Below, one piece after another: positions 17,799 through 26,193 of a DNA stretch of 64,000 bases. Below the pieces are notes generated by a model. It was not told the origin of the DNA, did not search any database, and saw only the letters and a list, made by a program, of their open reading frames with translations. The stretch comes from Haloplasma contractile SSD-17B. GTDB lineage: Bacteria; Bacillota_I; Bacilli_A; Haloplasmatales; Haloplasmataceae. Made by a program: the position numbers and the translations under genes. The stretch spans positions 62,001-126,000 of the forward strand of contig NZ_AFNU02000005.1 in the NCBI RefSeq assembly GCF_000215935.2. Direction: 5' to 3'. The first letter of the stretch is position 1, and every line of letters starts with the position of its first letter.

Positions 17799-18230
17799 TT
17801 AAGCGCTAGCTAATTGTTCTCCGAGTTCCTTACATTTTATCAAATCATCTTCTTCAGGTGTTAAATTAACAATAAGACCCTCAGTCACTAGACTAGCTCC
17901 GTATTCTTTCATTTGATCTTCAAAATCTTGCATCCATTCACCGTCTCCCCAATCGTATGAACCAAACAATACGACAGGTTTATTGTCAAAATCAACTTCC
18001 TCTAGTGAATCGACGAACGGTTGCATAAACGCTTCCTCTAAGTTTTCTGCTCCCATAGAAGGACATCCTAATGCAACTAAATCTGCACTAATTACATCCT
18101 CGCTTGTTGCTTCTTCTACGCTAAGAAGTTCTACCTGATCTCCGTTTACCTTAGCACCTTCTGCTACTGATTGTGCCATCATTTCAGTATTACCTGTACC
18201 ACTCCAGTAAATCACAACTATATTTTTCAT
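17799..18230 (-). CDS. Flavodoxin
   Basis: 143 residues, typical short-chain flavodoxin. The FMN phosphate loop is SGTGNTEMMAQ (10-20). GCPSMGAENLEE (55-66) and FGSYDWGDGEWM (88-99) are the isoalloxazine-contact loops with Trp/Tyr. It carries one or two electrons in the cytoplasm and replaces ferredoxin when iron is short. GGAGG lies before the ATG. A perfect Fur box sits 219 bases upstream, between this gene and the divergent GATE-domain gene, so iron repression of one or both is likely (inference). Confidence 0.93.
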   Translation of the reverse strand: MKNIVVIYWSGTGNTEMMAQSVAEGAKVNGDQVELLSVEEATSEDVISADLVALGCPSMGAENLEEAFMQPFVDSLEEVDFDNKPVVLFGSYDWGDGEWMQDFEDQMKEYGASLVTEGLIVNLTPEEDDLIKCKELGEQLASA

Positions 18231-18448
18231 ATATATTCCTCCAAACGTATTTTAAACGATCTTATATTGACATTGATTACACTTATTCAGGAGACTATTG
18301 AATAAAGAAACCTAATTTTCCCTAATATATTAGTTTAGTTTTAGTAGTAGTAAAACTTAATATTAATAAAAACGTTTAATCGAAACGGACATGAATATGT
18401 TTGGTTACATATTACTTTCAAAATCTCCTGAAAAAGCACTTATGTAAA

Positions 18449-18463
18449 TGATAATGATTATCA
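18449..18463. promoter_or_regulatory. Fur box (perfect 7-1-7)
   Basis: TGATAATGATTATCA is an exact match to the Bacillus Fur 7-1-7 consensus TGATAATnATTATCA, and the flanks extend the symmetry (TATGTA...TACATA). It is 139 bases before the GATE-protein start and 219 bases before the divergent flavodoxin start. PerR boxes differ at the outer positions (TTATAAT), so Fur is preferred. Confidence 0.85.
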
Positions 18464-18601
18464 CTACATAAATTAGTTTACCATATCTAGAATATTATGT
18501 AAAATTATATGATAATAAACATTCATGGTACTATTAATTAACTTGTAACACCATCATTTAACTGATAAAATAATTGGTATGAACTATTGAGGGAGGAACC
18601 T

Positions 18602-19609
18602 ATGGATCAAAAAAATAAACTATTTAAACAAGCCTTACAAAATATTATTAAAAATACATATAAACATGCTAAAAAGACGATCCTGTTTATGTTAAAAATA
18701 ATTATTCCAATTACATTTGGAGTCATGTTATTACAATATCTTGATTTAATTAAATATGTTACATTCATCTTTGAACCACTCATGAAATACTTTGGTCTAT
18801 CAGGAGAAGCAGCACTTGTTTTAATCACATCTAATCTCATTAATATATACGGTGGCCTGGCTGTTATGGCATCATTAACCTTTTCCGTAAAGGAAGTTAC
18901 AATACTAGGGGTTATGATCCTATTCTCCCATTCGTTGATTGTTGAAGTTGCCATAATTAAGGGACTTAACATCTCGATCAAAAAGCAGTTATTTATACGG
19001 ATTGTTTCTGCGCTCATATCTGGAGTTATCTTAAACGTATTAATTGGAGACCATTATTCTGAAATAGCGAATAATCGTGTTACCATTTCAAAAGAGATAC
19101 CACCTTTTTCACTCGAGAGTTTTCCTATATTTTTTCATTGGTTTAAAACACTAATGGTTGATTATTTTCTTAATATTGTGAATACTACGTTTAAATTAGT
19201 ATGGATTATTACAGCTGTCTTATTTGGACTCGAAGTTTTAAAGGAGTTTAATGTCCTAGACAAACTCAATAACATTCTATTTTATTTTACAAAGCATCTC
19301 GGTGTGTCTAAGTCTGCTACGTCATCATTATTGATTGGACTCTTCATTGGAATCACATACGGTGCAGGAGCTATTTTAATTCACTATAAAGAAGGTAAAA
19401 TGAATAAAAAGGATGTCTTGCTAGTAACAACCTTTCTACTGTTGTGTCACGCTATTGTTGAAGATGTATTCTTATTTATTCAAGTAGGTGCCGTTCCTTG
19501 GATCTTAATTACCTATAAGATTGCCTTTGCAATTATTGTGACATTTATCTATAATCTAATATTATCGAGAAAATCAGATTTACAGAAAGGATTTAATTCC
19601 CAACAATAA
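18602..19609 (+). CDS. Nucleoside-recognition/GATE-domain membrane protein, likely Fur-controlled
   Basis: 335 residues from the ATG at 18602; GGGAGGAA at 18591 sets this start over an in-frame TTG inside the ribosome site. About eight membrane helices form two similar halves: PLMKYFGLSGEAALVLITSNLINIYGGLA and KHLGVSKSATSSLLIGLFIGITYGAGA. This doubled pattern is the GATE (nucleoside recognition) fold, found in concentrative nucleoside carriers, SpmA/SpmB and the FeoB core. The Fur box upstream suggests a role in iron or siderophore movement and not in nucleosides, but this is inferred from regulation only. Single gene with its own terminator. Confidence 0.75.
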   Translation: MDQKNKLFKQALQNIIKNTYKHAKKTILFMLKIIIPITFGVMLLQYLDLIKYVTFIFEPLMKYFGLSGEAALVLITSNLINIYGGLAVMASLTFSVKEVTILGVMILFSHSLIVEVAIIKGLNISIKKQLFIRIVSALISGVILNVLIGDHYSEIANNRVTISKEIPPFSLESFPIFFHWFKTLMVDYFLNIVNTTFKLVWIITAVLFGLEVLKEFNVLDKLNNILFYFTKHLGVSKSATSSLLIGLFIGITYGAGAILIHYKEGKMNKKDVLLVTTFLLLCHAIVEDVFLFIQVGAVPWILITYKIAFAIIVTFIYNLILSRKSDLQKGFNSQQ

Positions 19610-19632
19610 CCTGTAAAAGAGATAAGCAACTA

Positions 19633-19672
19633 GAGAAAATCATTTCATTTCATGTGATGTTTTTCTTTTTTT
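19633..19672 (+). terminator. Terminator after GATE-domain gene
   Basis: AGAAAATCAT / ATGTTTTTCT stem with a long loop, then TTTTTTT. Confidence 0.65.
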
Positions 19673-19848
19673 CACTCTATTTATACGTCGAATTCTTCTA
19701 ATATTAACCGCTTGTTACTCATTATTATAAAGATCTGTAAAATGTCTTGTAAAAATTTTAACTGCAAGCTGATCAAAACCTTCATATATTGTATGATTTA
19801 TATAATTAAGTGAAAAACTAATTAAATAGATTAAAAGGAGGTTTTCCG

Positions 19849-20028
19849 ATGGATGCAAGACGAGCAGAGGAAATTATTGCTTCTCGTGATACGATAAGTG
19901 TAGTATATAATGGTTTTGATATTTACTTGGAAAAAGTAAATAATAAACAAGGAACAGCATCAATTCACTTTATTGATCAACCCGATAAAAAGCAAATCGT
20001 ACCTTTAAATGATTTAATTGAATACTAA
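19849..20028 (+). CDS. sspH: Small acid-soluble spore protein, H type
   Basis: 59 residues, MDARRAEEIIASRDTISVVY and onward, ending NDLIEY. The layout R-A-x-E-I/L, then V-x-Y-N-G-x-x-I-Y-I/L, then a short acidic C-terminal helix matches SspH-like minor spore proteins. AAAGGAGG lies eight bases before the ATG. A strong terminator follows 22 bases after the stop. H-type SASPs are made in the forespore in Bacillus and relatives. This indicates sporulation ability or ancestry. Family is clear by pattern; no database search was run. Confidence 0.82.
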   Translation: MDARRAEEIIASRDTISVVYNGFDIYLEKVNNKQGTASIHFIDQPDKKQIVPLNDLIEY

Positions 20029-20050
20029 CACTACTTTTCATTATAAAAAT

Positions 20051-20089
20051 AAAAGGATCAGTTATTTTTAGAATAACTGATCCTTTTTT
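20051..20089 (+). terminator. Terminator after sspH
   Basis: AAAAGGATCAGTTAT / ATAACTGATCCTTTTTT, seven-base loop, near-perfect 15-bp stem. Confidence 0.92.
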
Positions 20090-20268
20090 AGATTAATATG
20101 CCTTTACCTTAAACTAGGTATTAAGCATACTTTCCATGTGAGAACACATCAATACATAATTCAGTACTCATTTCAGAATAGATTACGAAGAGCAATTTAA
20201 ATAAGCATAGATCTCAATTTTGCTATTAACATATAACACGTACTTATATTAAGCTTTATCCAAATAAA

Positions 20269-20302
20269 AAACAACACTTGTAGTATTTATTTGTGTTGTT
20301 TT
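20269..20302 (-). terminator. Terminator after YczE-like gene
   Basis: Minus strand AACAACAC / GTGTTGTT with a 14-base loop, then TTTTATTT, nine bases after the stop at 20311. Confidence 0.7.
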
Positions 20303-20310
20303 CAACCTAT

Positions 20311-20940
20311 CTATTTATTTGCTAAACGTTTAACATCTATTTCCTTGATAAATTTCATATAAAATCCAATTCCAGGGCCTATTACAAATGTAATAATTAT
20401 TGTCCCCAGTGAAAGTGCTCCAACTCCAATTCCAGCAGCAAAACCAAATATCAAAGCAGTTACCGCAAATGAAGTTTCTATACTAGTTTTTATAAGTGCA
20501 ACAGAACCTTTTGTCTTTTCTACTAAGATAACAAGCAAGTTATCCATAGGGCTCAGTGGTAACTTGGACTGAATAATAAATGTTACTCCTAGAGGTAATA
20601 ATACTACTGCACTTCCAAAGAAAAAGACTTGTATACCAAGTTCTGTGGTTTTCGAAATAATTTCTAACCATATATTGACACCAGCACTAACTACACCTGT
20701 TAACAAATACCCAACAATATATATTTTCCTTGGTTTTAAAATCATTGTGATAATATATACCATAAAGATTGCTATATACATAGAAGTTCCTGGTTTTATA
20801 TTGACTAATTTTGATAAATTATAATATAGTGCATCAAATGCTCCTGCACCTAGTTCCGATCGTAATGATAGCGATATTCCCAAAGACAATATTGCTGATC
20901 CGATTAAGTAATACGTTAATCTCTTAAATAGTTTGTCCAT
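20311..20940 (-). CDS. YczE/YyaS-type integral membrane protein
   Basis: 209 residues, five or six hydrophobic helices. The opening GSAILSLGISLSLRSELGAGAFDALYYNLSKL and the later PLSPMDNLLVILVEK fit the YczE family (repeats with an L-G-x-x-x-x-D motif; D36 and D133 are the equivalent acids). In Bacillus YczE affects surfactin/lipopeptide production, but molecular function is unknown. AAGGAG precedes the ATG. The broken PadR regulator gene lies about 200 bases upstream on the same strand; it may once have controlled this gene. Confidence 0.72.
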   Translation of the reverse strand: MDKLFKRLTYYLIGSAILSLGISLSLRSELGAGAFDALYYNLSKLVNIKPGTSMYIAIFMVYIITMILKPRKIYIVGYLLTGVVSAGVNIWLEIISKTTELGIQVFFFGSAVVLLPLGVTFIIQSKLPLSPMDNLLVILVEKTKGSVALIKTSIETSFAVTALIFGFAAGIGVGALSLGTIIITFVIGPGIGFYMKFIKEIDVKRLANK

Positions 20941-21144
20941 TTTACCTGTCTCCTTTTTTTACTACCTCCGCTATTATAACATTGATTTCACTTTTTTTAC
21001 TACAAATATTGATCAATATAATAATTTTACATATGTAGTTAAACTAAACAAAAGATGCCTCTGTAAAAAACAGTAGACATCTATTAGTATATGTAGGTTC
21101 TTTCTCTTAAATAATATATATAGTTGTTTATTTTAGAAATGAAA

Positions 21145-21471
21145 TTACTGATCAATCAGTTCATTCAAAATACGCTGTGCACTTTTAAAACTATCTCGCT
21201 TTAGATTCAGGTATTCTTTTTCTTGTGGTGTGATACTATAGTATTTCCGTTTCTTCTGGTTCTCTCCTTCTTGCCAACACGATGTAATGTAGCCAGCCTT
21301 TGTTAGACGTTTAAAGGCCGTGTACAACGTTGCCTCTGTTAAGGTAAATTGATCCTCTGTGGCTTCAGCAATTGTACTATTAACCTTGTATCCATATGAG
21401 TCTTCTTTTTCTTAGATGAATACTATTTAGAGGTTAAGTACATATACTTATTGATTAATCTTCTCTTCCAT
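21145..21471 (-). pseudogene. PadR-family regulator, broken by three in-frame stops
   Basis: The frame starts well: AGGAGG then ATG at 21471, reading MEEKINQ. TAA stops follow at codons 8, 15 and 20, after which the same frame continues EKEDSYGYKVNSTIAEATE...TLYTAFKRLTKAGYI and ends at 21145. SYGYKV and LYTAFKRLTKAGYI are the core winged-helix signature of PadR. About 108 codons in all, the right length for a short PadR protein. The three in-frame stops with no reading-frame loss suggest point mutations; a start at a TTG (21327) would give only 60 residues without the first helix. Likely non-functional. Confidence 0.72.
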
Positions 21472-21531
21472 ACTAACCTCCTAAAGTACACCTAATCTGT
21501 CAAGGTATATATAAGTTTGTGGTATAAAATA

Positions 21532-21563
21532 AAAAAAGCACTATGACAGACCATAGTACTTTT
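21532..21563 (-). terminator. Terminator after UPF0316 gene
   Basis: Minus strand AAAAGTACTATG / CATAGTGCTTTTTTT with a six-base loop. Confidence 0.85.
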
Positions 21564-21569
21564 GAATAT

Positions 21570-22106
21570 CTATTTATTATTTAGTTTCTTTCTCCTAGCC
21601 TTTTTCATTGCATTAACTAAAAAGCCACCTTTAAATTGTCTAGCTTCATATGAAATAATAAAAGCCCTTGGTTCATATTCTTCGATCAAATCTAATAGTT
21701 CATTTTCTCTACTTCGTTTTGTTAAAATATCTAGTCTGTACCGTTTACTATCTCGTCCTTCTCCTTCAGACACCGTTACTCCAAATCCCTGCTCTCGTAG
21801 TTTATTAATTAGCTCCATATTTTTATTCATTAAATTGGCTACGATATTGTTATATCCAATTGCTAACTTGTTCTCTACAGCTCCACCAACTAGGATACCA
21901 ACCCCAAATCCTAGTGCATAAACCACCATTGCAATGACACTTTGATCACCACTAAATACTAGTGATAGACCAAATACATAAATTAAACTTTCTAAAAAAC
22001 CAAGCATTGCTGCAAATGTCGTCATATTTTTAACCATAAAGATGGTTCTTAACGTTAGGATTGGGACATAAGCGAGTTGTAGTAGTATGATTAATATTAT
22101 TTGCAT
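21570..22106 (-). CDS. UPF0316/DUF2179-type membrane protein
   Basis: 178 residues from the ATG at 22106; AAGGAG seven bases upstream decides this over a TTG nine codons earlier, which overlaps the ribosome site. Three membrane helices cover about residues 1-80 (with TLRTIFMVKNMTTFAAMLGFLESLIYV). A DUF2179 soluble domain (about 95-165, GVTVSEGEGRDSKRYRLDI then RAFIISYEARQFKGGF) follows. The family is widespread in Bacilli and clostridia with unknown function; DUF2179 is thought to be a small ligand-sensing domain. Single gene. Confidence 0.83.
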   Translation of the reverse strand: MQIILIILLQLAYVPILTLRTIFMVKNMTTFAAMLGFLESLIYVFGLSLVFSGDQSVIAMVVYALGFGVGILVGGAVENKLAIGYNNIVANLMNKNMELINKLREQGFGVTVSEGEGRDSKRYRLDILTKRSRENELLDLIEEYEPRAFIISYEARQFKGGFLVNAMKKARRKKLNNK

Positions 22107-22312
22107 CAAAACACTCCTTAAATAAAAATTCAATGAGTTTATAATAACATATCTTCTATAAATTTGTTAATAAATTGTACTTAATTCTTGATTAATATAA
22201 AGGCACACACTTTCTTTGTAATAAATAATAATATAAATTGAGAAAATACTGTACATTTCTTTATAATTTCCATAAAATAGAAATAACAATAAGTATACTG
22301 TGAGGTGTTAAA

Positions 22313-22684
22313 GTGCTTGTATTATTAAAGAAGAAAAATAAATTTAATACATTATATTTAACCTCATTTGTGTGTGTTTTTTTGTATCAGCTTTTCCGTT
22401 TTTTCACTTTGACACCACCACTTGATGAAGCAGTTATCAGAACACACAGTACTGATCATCAATTTAATCTTATTTTTTACTTAGTGCTTATTTTAATAAT
22501 TATTTCGTTCTTTATACTTTTAATTTATTTACCTACTCTTCTAATTATAAAAGTACATATTTCAGTTTCCTTATTAAAAATCCCTCTACTAATAACGATT
22601 AACCAGGAATCTACTGCTAATAAAGACTTTTCATTCTCAATTAGAAAGAAGGTTTATAAGTATTACTGCGTGTTTAGATGTTGA
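22313..22684 (+). CDS. Two-helix membrane protein of unknown function
   Basis: 123 residues with a GTG start and GAGGTG ahead of it. Hydrophobic helices lie at about 12-31 and 51-80. The short extracytoplasmic part holds RTHSTDHQ. The C-terminal 30 residues are basic. No family recognised. The next gene starts 46 bases on in the same direction and is also a membrane protein, so the two probably form one transcript ending at the 24292 terminator. Confidence 0.5.
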   Translation: MLVLLKKKNKFNTLYLTSFVCVFLYQLFRFFTLTPPLDEAVIRTHSTDHQFNLIFYLVLILIIISFFILLIYLPTLLIIKVHISVSLLKIPLLITINQESTANKDFSFSIRKKVYKYYCVFRC

Positions 22685-22730
22685 AAACTCCTAAGTATTT
22701 AAATCTAAAAATTATTTAGGAGGGATTAAT

Positions 22731-24287
22731 ATGAAACATAAACATCATTATATATTATTTATTATTTTAACGTGTTTCAATAGTGTATTTTTCTTTAGTA
22801 TTATGTTTATTATGCCAAATATAATGGAACATGACCCTAGTGAAGCAGTTGTTCCAGTCACAATCACTTTTACATTTCTAATGTCAGTTTATTTTAATAT
22901 CTATTATCTTCTAGAACTATTATTTTCAGACATAGTTACAGATTCAGATTATAAAACTGTGTTAAAAAAACGTATGCTAAAAATTGTTATAGCAATCTGC
23001 TTCATTATTTTGATTGAATTTCTTTTTCAGCCATACTTCTTCTATCAATCACTCTATATATATGTTAAGAATAGTTTTATATATCTAAACTTATTAATCG
23101 TAATATACTACATAGGTAAGATTGTATATGATCAAATTTTCGAACGGTATTCTGTTAGTTCAAGTCGAAAAAAAATAGTTAATCTCTATTTTCTAATCTC
23201 AGTAGTATGTCTACTGTTAATAATCAGCAATATGCATCTCTACTACATCGATCATTATACAATACCGCCACTATATGGCTGCTCTTACTATGACACCGAC
23301 CTTCGTCTTATATACAACTCTCAGTATGAAGGGACCTGCCCAGATCTAAAAAATCTAACAATAAGTGAGACAGACAATGGCAGTGAACTTTCATTTACGG
23401 TCTATGAGGAAGTCTATGAATCTGATCAAGGTAACACTACCATGAAACATACATTCGATTCTAATATTAAATACCACTATGATTCAGACGGTCGTGTAAC
23501 TGACTATAGAATTGAGGCCTTTAATCGTACATATAACTTAAACAATAGTTTAGATAGTCTAATTGAAGTATCTCACCTTTCAAAACAGATCAACAATACT
23601 TACGATACAAATATATTTACATCTATTCATACTACAGCAGAAACTTTTACCAATAATCAAGTTCAACTAAATAGTGTGACTAGTAAATTAGAATATAACA
23701 GTATCTATAATCAAAAATCCTCAAAAGAGGCTACTGTTGAGGTAACTGTTAAAGATTTATCTCAGTCTATTGATGGAATGAATTTATATTACGTTTCAAT
23801 ATGGGACTTAGGTGAACCCGAATACTATATTACTAGAATACGTGATAACAAACAGTTAACGATTTATTATTTCATGAATAATGAAATTCAAAAACATATA
23901 AATAATGCACCTAAAGAAATTTACCAATCACATTATAATTCAGAGGCTATAATACACCTACTTAGAACAGTCTATTATAATAATAAAACTTATCATAGCC
24001 GTGTGTTCGATAATCAAATCACAATGACCTCAAAAGATGAAACTTATCAGATTACAAGCACTCTATTAAAAACAGATTATGGGTATATACTAAAGCATTA
24101 TAATCATAAACGTGATGAACTTGGACGATATTACAAGTACGATGGAATTTATAGCTCTAACGCAACAATACCATATAACTCGTTATCGATTCCTTTAAAG
24201 TCAATAAACGACTATAGCAATAATCTCTATAACATTAGTGAGGCATCAGTGATCTACCAAAAGAATCCATTAATTTTCGAAAAATAA
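22731..24287 (+). CDS. Five-helix membrane protein with large extracytoplasmic domain
   Basis: 518 residues. Hydrophobic segments at about 7-29, 42-65, 84-101, 115-134 and 150-168 are followed by about 350 polar, Asn/Tyr-rich residues likely outside the cell. That domain contains beta-type segments (ELSFTVYEEVYES; EATVEVTVKDLSQ; HSRVFDNQITMTS). I do not recognise it. AGGAGGG precedes the ATG. It appears to be the second gene of a two-gene unit. Possible roles are sensing or surface interaction, without direct support. Confidence 0.62.
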   Translation: MKHKHHYILFIILTCFNSVFFFSIMFIMPNIMEHDPSEAVVPVTITFTFLMSVYFNIYYLLELLFSDIVTDSDYKTVLKKRMLKIVIAICFIILIEFLFQPYFFYQSLYIYVKNSFIYLNLLIVIYYIGKIVYDQIFERYSVSSSRKKIVNLYFLISVVCLLLIISNMHLYYIDHYTIPPLYGCSYYDTDLRLIYNSQYEGTCPDLKNLTISETDNGSELSFTVYEEVYESDQGNTTMKHTFDSNIKYHYDSDGRVTDYRIEAFNRTYNLNNSLDSLIEVSHLSKQINNTYDTNIFTSIHTTAETFTNNQVQLNSVTSKLEYNSIYNQKSSKEATVEVTVKDLSQSIDGMNLYYVSIWDLGEPEYYITRIRDNKQLTIYYFMNNEIQKHINNAPKEIYQSHYNSEAIIHLLRTVYYNNKTYHSRVFDNQITMTSKDETYQITSTLLKTDYGYILKHYNHKRDELGRYYKYDGIYSSNATIPYNSLSIPLKSINDYSNNLYNISEASVIYQKNPLIFEK

Positions 24288-24291
24288 TAAA

Positions 24292-24327
24292 CAAGGAGCA
24301 TCTCATTTAATTGAGATGTTCCTTGTT
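24292..24327 (+). terminator. Terminator after 22731-24287 gene
   Basis: AAGGAGCATCTCA / TGAGATGTTCCTT with a six-base loop, then GTTTTC. Confidence 0.82.
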
Positions 24328-24340
24328 TTCATATCGTTAC

Positions 24341-24375
24341 AAAAAAGCATCCAACCGATATCTGTCAGATGCTTT
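24341..24375 (-). terminator. Terminator after dbpA-ywbE operon
   Basis: Minus strand AAAGCATC / GATGCTTTTTT with a 15-base loop, nine bases after the ywbE stop. Confidence 0.72.
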
Positions 24376-24383
24376 CTAAATAT

Positions 24384-24578
24384 TTATTCTAATATTTCTT
24401 TAACTCGACCTACTATTCTACTTTCAAGCATAACCTTAATTCCATGAGGGTGTGTGCCAGAATTAGTCAGAATCTTGTTCACAATTCCTTCAGTCAATTT
24501 ACCCGTACGTTGATCTTGTTTCTGCACGACTTTTACCTTTGATCCTATTTTTATATCGTCTCTTCTTGTACCATTCAT
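24384..24578 (-). CDS. ywbE: YwbE-family (DUF2196) protein
   Basis: 64 residues, normal for the family. Hallmarks are GTRRDDIKIGSKVKVVQKQDQRTGK, TEGIVNKILTNSGTHPHGIKV and a closing GRVKEIL. The fold is a small SH3-like barrel and the function is unknown; RNA binding has been proposed for similar barrels. AGGAGGAGG precedes the ATG. It starts 23 bases after the dbpA stop, so it is co-transcribed with the RNA helicase, which fits a ribosome or RNA role (inference). Confidence 0.86.
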   Translation of the reverse strand: MNGTRRDDIKIGSKVKVVQKQDQRTGKLTEGIVNKILTNSGTHPHGIKVMLESRIVGRVKEILE

Positions 24579-24601
24579 TTGAAACCTCCTCCTATAAATC
24601 T

Positions 24602-26050
24602 TTATTCTAAAACCTTACTAACTCTTCGCAGTCTACCTTTTAGAGGTTTCTTCTGCAAGGACTTATGGACTAATTCGCCTTTATTATTAAGTATTTCTAC
24701 AAACGTTGATATATCAAGTATATTAATAATTCCAATATCATCTTTTGTAACACCATCTATATTACAGAGTGTTCCTACGATATCAACAGGACGCATTTTT
24801 TGTTTTTTGCCTGCATTGATGTGAATTTTCATAATATCTTTATTTAGTTCAGCACCTTTTTCTTCTCTAATCTCTGGTCTCGTATTAATAGTTTTATTGA
24901 ATGCTGATTGAGCGTTTTCTACAGCACTGATCCCAGGACGATCTTTAACAGGTATTGATCGTTCTATATACTGTTCAATATCTTTTAACGATTCACGTTC
25001 ATTTCTAGTTACAAATGTTATTGCTTTTCCTTCTCTACCAATACGACCTGTACGCCCAATTCGATGAACGTAACTTTCCTTTTCGCGTGGCAAATCGTAA
25101 TTTATAACGAGAGATATATCGTCAATATCAATGCCTCTTGCTGCAACATCAGTTGCTACTAGGTATCTAAAGTATCCTAGTTTAAAGTCATTCATTACTC
25201 GTTGTCTGTCACGTTGCTCCATTCCACCGTGGATGGTTTCACAGGTTGACTTGATACTAGTCATCTCTTCATTTACGTCGTCAACCATTTGTCTAGTATT
25301 ACAGAATATAATACAACTATCAGGGTTTTCCACAACTAATAAATCATTTAAAAGTGAGTTTTTGTCGCGGCTATTTCTTACCTCATAGCGTTCTTGAGTG
25401 ATTCGGTCAATCGCTGAGCTTTCTGATTCTATTTCAACACGTAGCGGTTTGTTCATGTACTTTTTACATAGCAACTCTATATCCTTAGGCATAGTCGCAG
25501 AGAATAGCATCGTTACACGATCTTTAGGAAGATTCGTAATGATGGTCTCTATTTGATCAACAAATCCCATATTTAGCATTTCATCCGCTTCGTCAATCAC
25601 AAGGTATTTTATTTCGGATAAGTCAATTGTCCCTCTTTCAATATGGTCAATCGTACGTCCTGGCGTACCAACTACTACATGTGACTTTTGTTTCAATTGC
25701 TTCTCCTGTTTTTCAAACGAGTCTTTACCAAAGACCGCGGGAACTTTTAACCGTTTATATCGTCCTATATTAAAAAAGTCATCTTTTACTTGCATAGCAA
25801 GTTCTCTTGTTGGAGTTAACACTAAAACTTGTGGCTTATTTTCTTCCCATTCCACAAGTTCAGTTAACGGAATCGCAAATGACCCTGTTTTTCCACTTCC
25901 TGTTTGGGATTTTACTATGATATCTTGCTTTTTTAATATAACTGGTATTACTTCCTGTTGTACCTTGGTAGGGTTACTAAAATTTAGAAGTTCTAGAGCT
26001 TTTAGAATATCCTCACTAAGGTTATACGTTGTAAATTTTATTTCATTCAT
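24602..26050 (-). CDS. dbpA: DEAD-box RNA helicase DbpA/YxiN
   Basis: 482 residues. It has the Q motif (FSNPTKVQQEV), motif I SQTGSGKT, PTRELA, DEAD, SAT, and motif VI HRIGRTGR, then a C-terminal DbpA RNA-binding domain (about 400-475, KMRPVDIVGTLCNIDGV). DbpA binds hairpin 92 of 23S rRNA through that domain and helps assemble the large ribosomal subunit. All ATPase motifs are intact. GAAAGAG lies ahead of the ATG. It is followed by ywbE. Confidence 0.93.
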   Translation of the reverse strand: MNEIKFTTYNLSEDILKALELLNFSNPTKVQQEVIPVILKKQDIIVKSQTGSGKTGSFAIPLTELVEWEENKPQVLVLTPTRELAMQVKDDFFNIGRYKRLKVPAVFGKDSFEKQEKQLKQKSHVVVGTPGRTIDHIERGTIDLSEIKYLVIDEADEMLNMGFVDQIETIITNLPKDRVTMLFSATMPKDIELLCKKYMNKPLRVEIESESSAIDRITQERYEVRNSRDKNSLLNDLLVVENPDSCIIFCNTRQMVDDVNEEMTSIKSTCETIHGGMEQRDRQRVMNDFKLGYFRYLVATDVAARGIDIDDISLVINYDLPREKESYVHRIGRTGRIGREGKAITFVTRNERESLKDIEQYIERSIPVKDRPGISAVENAQSAFNKTINTRPEIREEKGAELNKDIMKIHINAGKKQKMRPVDIVGTLCNIDGVTKDDIGIINILDISTFVEILNNKGELVHKSLQKKPLKGRLRRVSKVLE

Positions 26051-26163
26051 TTTATCAACTCTTTCTATATTTTTTACTATAACTATTATTCGATATATTG
26101 GTCTATTTTATGTTTAAATAATTTGAGTTCAACTCATGGCACGCAATACTTTTTTCTCAAAAC

Positions 26164-26187
26164 AAAAAAGTGCATCAAGCACTTTTA
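26164..26187 (-). terminator. Terminator after menA-like gene
   Basis: Minus strand AAAAGTGC-ttgat-GCACTTTTTT, six bases after the stop. Confidence 0.85.
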
Positions 26188-26193
26188 TAGTCT

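Noticed and set aside
18587-18601. TTG start for the GATE-domain gene
   Set aside because: It lies in the ribosome site of the ATG at 18602.
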